The notes beneath the pieces were generated by a model, which saw nothing but the letters and a program-made list of their open reading frames with translations, did not search any database and was not told the DNA's origin. A stretch of DNA of 6,168 bases from JBFMCC01 sp034435275 (lineage in GTDB: Bacteria; Chloroflexota; Anaerolineae; Anaerolineales; Villigracilaceae): contig DAOTXP010000237.1 of NCBI GenBank assembly GCA_034435275.1, positions 1 to 6,168 on the forward strand, written 5' to 3'. Position numbers and translations under genes: made by a program. Shown here in pieces: positions 5,167-6,168 of this stretch; position 1 is the first letter of the stretch; every line of letters starts with the position of its first letter.

Positions 5167-5208
5167 TCCCTCGACCTCACCCCTGACCCCTCTCCCAAAG
5201 GGAGAAGG
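5167..5208. repeat. C-rich REP-like intergenic repeat with hairpin
   Basis: Directly after the transporter stop, a C-rich tract (CTCACCCCTGACCCC, 5176-5190) leads into TCTCCC (5191-5196) AAA GGGAGA (5200-5205). Similar 'CTCACCCC...CTCTCCC AAAGGGAGA' sequences are familiar as dispersed intergenic elements in many bacteria. Only one copy lies in this window, so the repeat nature rests on recollection. Confidence 0.5.
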
Positions 5209-5218
5209 AACAGTAACC

Positions 5219-5252
5219 AAAAAGGGGAGGCGCGGATGCCGCGTCTCCCCTT
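5219..5252 (-). terminator. Long intrinsic terminator for the leftward gene, possibly bidirectional
   Basis: GGGGAGGCGCGG (5224-5235) pairs over all 12 positions (one G-T wobble) with CCGCGTCTCCCC (5239-5250) around an ATG loop. Flanking A5222-A5223 and T5251-T5252 add two more pairs. On the minus strand the stem is followed by TTTTT (complement of 5219-5223), as expected for the gene ending at 5274. On the plus strand it is followed by TTCGTT, so it may also end the transporter transcript less efficiently. Confidence 0.85.
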
Positions 5253-5273
5253 CGTTGGAAGAGGTTCATTGCT

Positions 5274-5924
5274 TCAGTTTCGCTCGCCGACTGCGCGTCC
5301 CAGATCGCACAGGGACTGGAAGTAGGCTTTCGCGTCCGCTTCGCTCGGATTCGGAAACGGCAGGTGGACTTCCATGTTCGGCGCGGTCTTTCGCAGGCTG
5401 AGACGAACGTAACGCGGCGAAAGCGATTGCATGGGAACGGCAAGACGGTCGAGCGTTTCGGCGGCGAGGTTGAGCAATCCCTTTGGCGCCATCAGGCGCA
5501 GGCCGCGATATTCCCTTGCCTCCCAGCCGCGCTGGGCAACCCGCTTCAGGGCCTCGCGCCCGCTCCAGGTTTTTGGGTCCGCCAGCTCGAGGTCCAGTAG
5601 CGGAGGCGTGGCGAGGGCGGCGCGGAAGATCAGGACATCGTCGCGTGCCTGCATCAGCGCGAGGAACGTCATCCAGAAAACATCGCGCGGTTTGAGGACG
5701 AGCAGAACATCCATGCGGTGGAAGGGACGTTTGGCTTTGGCAATCGCCATTTCCGCAACGGACGAACCCAGCCAGCGGAACGTGGTGCGCTGGCCGATGA
5801 GCGGCAGGCCGTCCTGCATCCACTTCAGGATCTTATCGCCGCGGCGCAGGTTGTAGATCATGCCGACCGCAAACCAGCCCATGAAAACGGCAACCGCGAT
5901 GATAACGATTACTTGTGAGTTCAT
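5274..5924 (-). CDS. Hypothetical protein with one N-terminal membrane segment
   Basis: I do not recognise this 216-residue protein. A hydrophobic segment at residues 4-24 is followed at once by NLRRGDK (25-31). The positive charges suggest a membrane anchor with the rest in the cytoplasm. The remainder is soluble-looking, with a mix of basic helical stretches (R27-R66), a hydrophobic segment near 72-92 (MDVLLVLKPRDVFWMTFLAL is part of this) that is too charged for a clear second membrane span, and a C-terminal region with the strand-like RYVRLSLR and MEVHLPF. No enzyme motif or cysteine pair is seen. ATG 5924 is preceded on its strand by AGAGG (5935-5931) at 6-nt spacing. It ends 22 nt before a strong terminator and diverges from the gene at 5964 across 39 bp, so the two may be co-regulated. 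Confidence 0.82.
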   Translation of the reverse strand: MNSQVIVIIAVAVFMGWFAVGMIYNLRRGDKILKWMQDGLPLIGQRTTFRWLGSSVAEMAIAKAKRPFHRMDVLLVLKPRDVFWMTFLALMQARDDVLIFRAALATPPLLDLELADPKTWSGREALKRVAQRGWEAREYRGLRLMAPKGLLNLAAETLDRLAVPMQSLSPRYVRLSLRKTAPNMEVHLPFPNPSEADAKAYFQSLCDLGRAVGERN

Positions 5925-5957
5925 GGAATACCTCTGAGTGTTACGAGTAGGCGTGAG

Positions 5958-5963
5958 TATAAT
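5958..5963 (+). promoter_or_regulatory. Consensus TATAAT immediately before the start codon at 5964
   Basis: TATAAT (5958-5963) abuts the ATG at 5964. If it is a -10 element, transcription starts near 5970, inside the proposed gene, at or near the in-frame GTG 5970. The -35 position (5935-5940, TGAGTG) is weak. On the opposite strand the same bases give TATACT, a possible -10 for the leftward gene. Confidence 0.35.
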
Positions 5964-6168
5964 ATGAATGTGACGACTCGACCAGAAAAGAAAACATTTT
6001 GGCAGGTGGCGCGGGAATTTTTATATGGCATGTTCGGCATGGAGTTCGCCGAGCACGCGCTGGAGATGCGCGCCAGCCTGGAGAGTTTGTTCATGCTGGG
6101 GACTGTGGGAGAGATGATCGGCGTGCCTGTCCTGCCGCCTTATTACAGTTTGCGATTATTGCCTTATC
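5964..6168 (+). CDS. Hypothetical protein, N-terminal 68 residues (runs off the window)
   Basis: An open frame from ATG 5964 to the window end gives at least 68 residues (begins MNVTTRPEKKTFWQVAREFL). It has a basic N-terminus, an amphipathic stretch FGMEFAEHALEMRASLESL (24-42), and a more hydrophobic, proline-containing part GEMIGVPVLPPYYSLRLLPY (49-68) that might precede a membrane region. I recognise no family. Codon use is like the neighbouring genes and no stop interrupts it. There is no good ribosome site: GTGAG (5953-5957) is the closest. GTG 5970 is an alternative, leaderless start given the adjacent TATAAT. It is divergent from the one-membrane-segment gene at 5274-5924. Confidence 0.65.
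   Translation, partial: MNVTTRPEKKTFWQVAREFLYGMFGMEFAEHALEMRASLESLFMLGTVGEMIGVPVLPPYYSLRLLPY

Noticed and set aside
4162..5220. Minus-strand open frame of about 352 codons inside the transporter
   Set aside because: Translation is rich in His, Arg, Gln and Asp as expected for the complement of membrane-protein codons; no motif or ribosome site.

Overview
The window reads as a stretch of a fairly GC-rich bacterial chromosome. Gene content and the feel of the proteins suggest a Chloroflexota member, perhaps Anaerolineae. Pointers are the FolC N-terminus, a pair of divergent unknown genes at the right end, and short palindromic repeats between genes. This placement is an inference from family resemblance, not a computed result. 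There are no rRNA or tRNA genes, insertion sequences, phage genes or CRISPR arrays.

Left part (1-2424). The 5' part of folC (folylpolyglutamate synthase) runs leftward out of the window. It diverges from a rightward series: a HIT-family nucleotide hydrolase/transferase, a DUF503 (YlxP-like) protein and a ketopantoate-reductase-family protein. The last has a promoter-like sequence and a strong ribosome site of its own, and is followed by a weak hairpin plus T-run. A perfect palindrome covers the HIT stop and the DUF503 start region.

Middle part (2425-5252). This is the most interesting section. A near-consensus promoter (2438-2465) opens a leader of about 225 nt that can form several mutually exclusive helices and ends in a strong intrinsic terminator. 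Only 12 nt separate the terminator's last T from the start codon of a small CxxC protein (2697-3098). This is the layout of a riboswitch or other transcription attenuator, and I could not match it to a known class by eye. After 178 nt holding two hairpins and a possible 24-codon upstream ORF comes a CstA-family transporter (3277-5166), probably a pyruvate or peptide permease. The leader may therefore gate both the redox-like protein and the transporter.

Right part (5253-6168). A long hairpin (5219-5252) ends the leftward gene 5274-5924, a one-membrane-segment protein of unknown function, and probably helps end the transporter transcript. A divergent, incomplete gene of unknown function starts 39 bp away at 5964 and leaves the window.
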